Both the position numbers and the translations under genes were made by a program. From Treponema sp. (GTDB lineage Bacteria; Spirochaetota; Spirochaetia; Treponematales; Breznakiellaceae), in the NCBI GenBank assembly GCA_031268125.1, contig JAIRXT010000219.1, forward strand, positions 1 to 6,923: a stretch of DNA of 6,923 nt, given 5' to 3'. Position 1 is the first letter of the stretch; each line of letters opens with the position of its first letter. The notes beneath the pieces are model-generated. The model had not been told where the DNA came from and did no database searches. It was given only the letters and a program-made list of their open reading frames with translations. Below are positions 5,113 to 6,923 of this stretch, piece after piece.

Positions 5113-6803
5113 GGGGGAAAATTCTCCGCTTTGTCTGCGCTGCGGCGGGATTATCAATTGTATTAACCGCCGTTTTTACCTATTTTGCCGTTTACTGGGA
5201 TTATACGGCCGCAGTAAAACAGGAACTTGCCGTTGAATCGGCCTACATCGGCACGGCGGTTGAACTGTCCGGGCCGCAGTATCTGGAATCCCTCAGCCGG
5301 ACCGGCGTTCAAGACGGCACGCGAAGCGGCGGCCTGCCCACACGAATCACCCTGGTGGCCCCCGGCGGCCAGGTGCTTTTTGATACCAGCGCCGGCGCGG
5401 AAAGCATGGAAAACCACCTTTCCCGGCGGGAAATCCGGGACGCTCTGGAAACGGGAACCGGCAGGGAAACACGATTATCCCAAACCATGCGGAAACAGAC
5501 TTACTACTATGCCCGGATGCTTCAGGACGGGAATATCCTGCGGACCGCAAAAACAACCGACAGTATTTTTATCGCCCTTATCCGGCCTGTTATCATTACT
5601 GTTCTTATCGCCGTATTTATTTTTACGGCCGCCGCCGTCATCAGTTCAAAGGTTACCGGAATGCTCGTGGAATCCATCAACCGCCTTAACCTTGACAACC
5701 CCGGAGACAACGATACCTACGAGGAATTGAGCCCCCTGCTTTCCCGGATGAAAAAACAAAACGACATGATAGCCTTCCAGCTTTCCGAGCAGCGGAAACG
5801 GCAGTTACAGTTTACCGCAATTACGGATAACATGCGGGAGGGCCTGGTCATCATGGATCAAAATGCCCTGGTTTTGTCCTGTAATAAAAGCGCGCTAAAA
5901 CTGCTGGAGGTCCGTCTTGAAAACATTGAAAACCAAAATGTGCTGGTAATCCGCCGGGACGAGGCGTTCCGCAGCGTTGTTGAACAGGCAATTTCCGGTG
6001 CCACCGCAGAAACGCTGCTGGCATCCGGGGCGGGGCATCTGCGGATCTTTGCCAACCCCGTGCTTGACAACCGGACCATCCTGGGAGCGGTTCTGCTTAT
6101 CCTGGACGTAACCGAGCAGGAAGACCGGGAAAGGCTGCGCCGGGAATTTTCCGCCAACGTCTCCCACGAATTAAAGACCCCGCTCATGACCATTTCCGGC
6201 TATGCGGAGATCATGGCGGGGGGCCTTGCAAAACCGGAAGATACGGGACATTTCGCACAGAATATCTACGGGGAATCCCAGCGGCTCATTACCCTTATCG
6301 GCGACATACTGCTGCTGTCGCGGCTGGACGAAAAACACGAGATGCCGCCCGCGGAAAAAATCGCCCTCCTTTCCCTTACCCGAACCATCCTGGAGCGGAT
6401 AAGCGGGGCCGCGGCGGAACGGGGGCTGCGAATTTACCTTGACGGCGAAGAGGCAGAAATTACCGGCGTCCAGCACATTCTGGACGAAATGCTCTACAAC
6501 CTGTTGGACAACGCGGTAAAATACAACCGGCAGGGCGGGGAAATCCGGGTGTCCGTAAAAACGACCGGGGACGAAGTTGAAATTTCCGTTGCCGATACGG
6601 GAATCGGCATAGCCCCCTCCGAACAAGAGCGGATTTTTGAACGCTTTTACCGTGTCGATAAAAGCCGCAGTAAAGCTGCGGGAGGCACCGGCCTGGGTCT
6701 TTCCATCGTCAAGCACGGCGCCGCCCTCCACAACGCCAGGCTCAAAGTCTACAGCGACGGCATCTCCGGCTCCCGCTTTACGCTGCGCTTTCAAAAAGTC
6801 TAG
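5109..6803 (+). CDS. phoR: Phosphate sensor histidine kinase PhoR
   Basis: This membrane histidine kinase is the partner of PhoB, and its activity is probably set by PhoU and transporter state. It has 564 residues. Transmembrane helices at about 9-29 and 155-178 flank an extracytoplasmic region of about 125 residues containing RITLVAPGGQVLFDTS (79-94) and MENH (100-103), a PAS-like sensor fold familiar from Firmicute PhoR-type kinases. A short HAMP-like linker (179-234, with YEELSPLL) leads to a PAS domain (about 236-338). The HisKA domain has phosphoacceptor H353 in FSANVSHELKTPL. The catalytic domain shows the N box NLLDN (464-468), G1 DTGIGI from D496, the F box ERFYR, and G2 GGTGLGLS (525-532). 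All kinase motifs are intact. E. coli PhoR lacks a large periplasmic domain, so this one differs. ATG overlaps the phoB stop (ATGA) with strong GGAGG at 5097-5101. Confidence 0.93.
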   Translation: MRGKILRFVCAAAGLSIVLTAVFTYFAVYWDYTAAVKQELAVESAYIGTAVELSGPQYLESLSRTGVQDGTRSGGLPTRITLVAPGGQVLFDTSAGAESMENHLSRREIRDALETGTGRETRLSQTMRKQTYYYARMLQDGNILRTAKTTDSIFIALIRPVIITVLIAVFIFTAAAVISSKVTGMLVESINRLNLDNPGDNDTYEELSPLLSRMKKQNDMIAFQLSEQRKRQLQFTAITDNMREGLVIMDQNALVLSCNKSALKLLEVRLENIENQNVLVIRRDEAFRSVVEQAISGATAETLLASGAGHLRIFANPVLDNRTILGAVLLILDVTEQEDRERLRREFSANVSHELKTPLMTISGYAEIMAGGLAKPEDTGHFAQNIYGESQRLITLIGDILLLSRLDEKHEMPPAEKIALLSLTRTILERISGAAAERGLRIYLDGEEAEITGVQHILDEMLYNLLDNAVKYNRQGGEIRVSVKTTGDEVEISVADTGIGIAPSEQERIFERFYRVDKSRSKAAGGTGLGLSIVKHGAALHNARLKVYSDGISGSRFTLRFQKV

Positions 6804-6873
6804 CAGGAAGGGCAGCAGTTCTCATGTTAGGAAGAGATGAAAAGGCGCCCTGCAAAAGCCGGACGGGGTCCAG

Positions 6874-6889
6874 TTTCGCGAAAGCGAAA
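6874..6889. repeat. Short hairpin downstream of phoR with GAAA loop
   Basis: TTTCGC (6874-6879) and GCGAAA (6884-6889) form a perfect six-base stem around a GAAA tetraloop, 70 bases after the phoR stop. No T run follows on either strand, so it is not a standard intrinsic terminator. It may stabilise the 3' end of the mRNA or belong to an intergenic repeat. Confidence 0.5.
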
Positions 6890-6903
6890 AGGGAGAAAAA
6901 CGA

Positions 6904-6923
6904 GGGGGAGGGGCCCCTGTTTT
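6904..6923 (+). terminator. Possible operon terminator cut by the window edge
   Basis: GGGG (6905-6908) can pair with CCCC (6914-6917) around AGGGG, followed by TGTTTT at the edge of the window. AGGGGCCCCT (6909-6918) is also a perfect 10-base palindrome. The stem is only four pairs and the T run is cut off, so this is a weak call. Nothing else between 6804 and 6923 looks like a terminator or a gene. Confidence 0.25.

Noticed and set aside
6171..6794. 207-codon minus-strand frame opposite phoR
   Set aside because: It is the antisense of the conserved kinase domain, has no recognisable domain and no supporting start signals.

Overview
The window holds one complete, tightly packed phosphate-starvation operon on the + strand: pstS-pstC-pstA-pstB-phoU-phoB-phoR (514-6803). 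A repeat-rich non-coding leader (1-513) precedes it and a short tail (6804-6923) follows. Six of the seven genes are recognisable from family motifs in the usual order. Every junction overlaps by 1 to 8 bases, so the genes look co-transcribed and translationally coupled.

The DNA is fairly GC-rich. PstS carries a type I (non-lipoprotein) signal peptide, which suggests a periplasm and therefore a diderm cell. PhoR has a sensor and linker of the kind I associate with Clostridia, and PstS resembles the short PstS proteins of Clostridia and spirochaetes. My best guess is a spirochaete such as a gut Treponema, but this is inference; a diderm Firmicute relative is possible.

The main discovery is in pstS. 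All expected PstS segments are present, but in circularly permuted order. The part that is normally C-terminal (the phosphate-binding SREDGSGTR loop through the usual C-terminus) comes first, right after the signal peptide. The part that is normally N-terminal (VAGSSSVTP through the IYLGxxxxW motif) comes second. The old termini are joined by a short linker, and the new C-terminus overlaps the start codon of pstC.

Upstream, 40-382 is bounded by imperfect terminal inverted repeats and contains two long internal inverted repeats, like a small non-autonomous (MITE-like) element. Just after it lies a Pho-box-like tandem repeat (413-430), then promoter-like elements, a small hairpin and a strong ribosome binding site for pstS. 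The tail after phoR holds a short hairpin and a sequence resembling the outer part of the upstream palindrome.

As a system: PstS captures phosphate in the periplasm, PstC and PstA form the membrane channel, and PstB powers import. PhoU links transporter state to the sensor kinase PhoR, and PhoR phosphorylates PhoB. PhoB probably binds the Pho box and activates the same operon, closing an autoregulatory loop.
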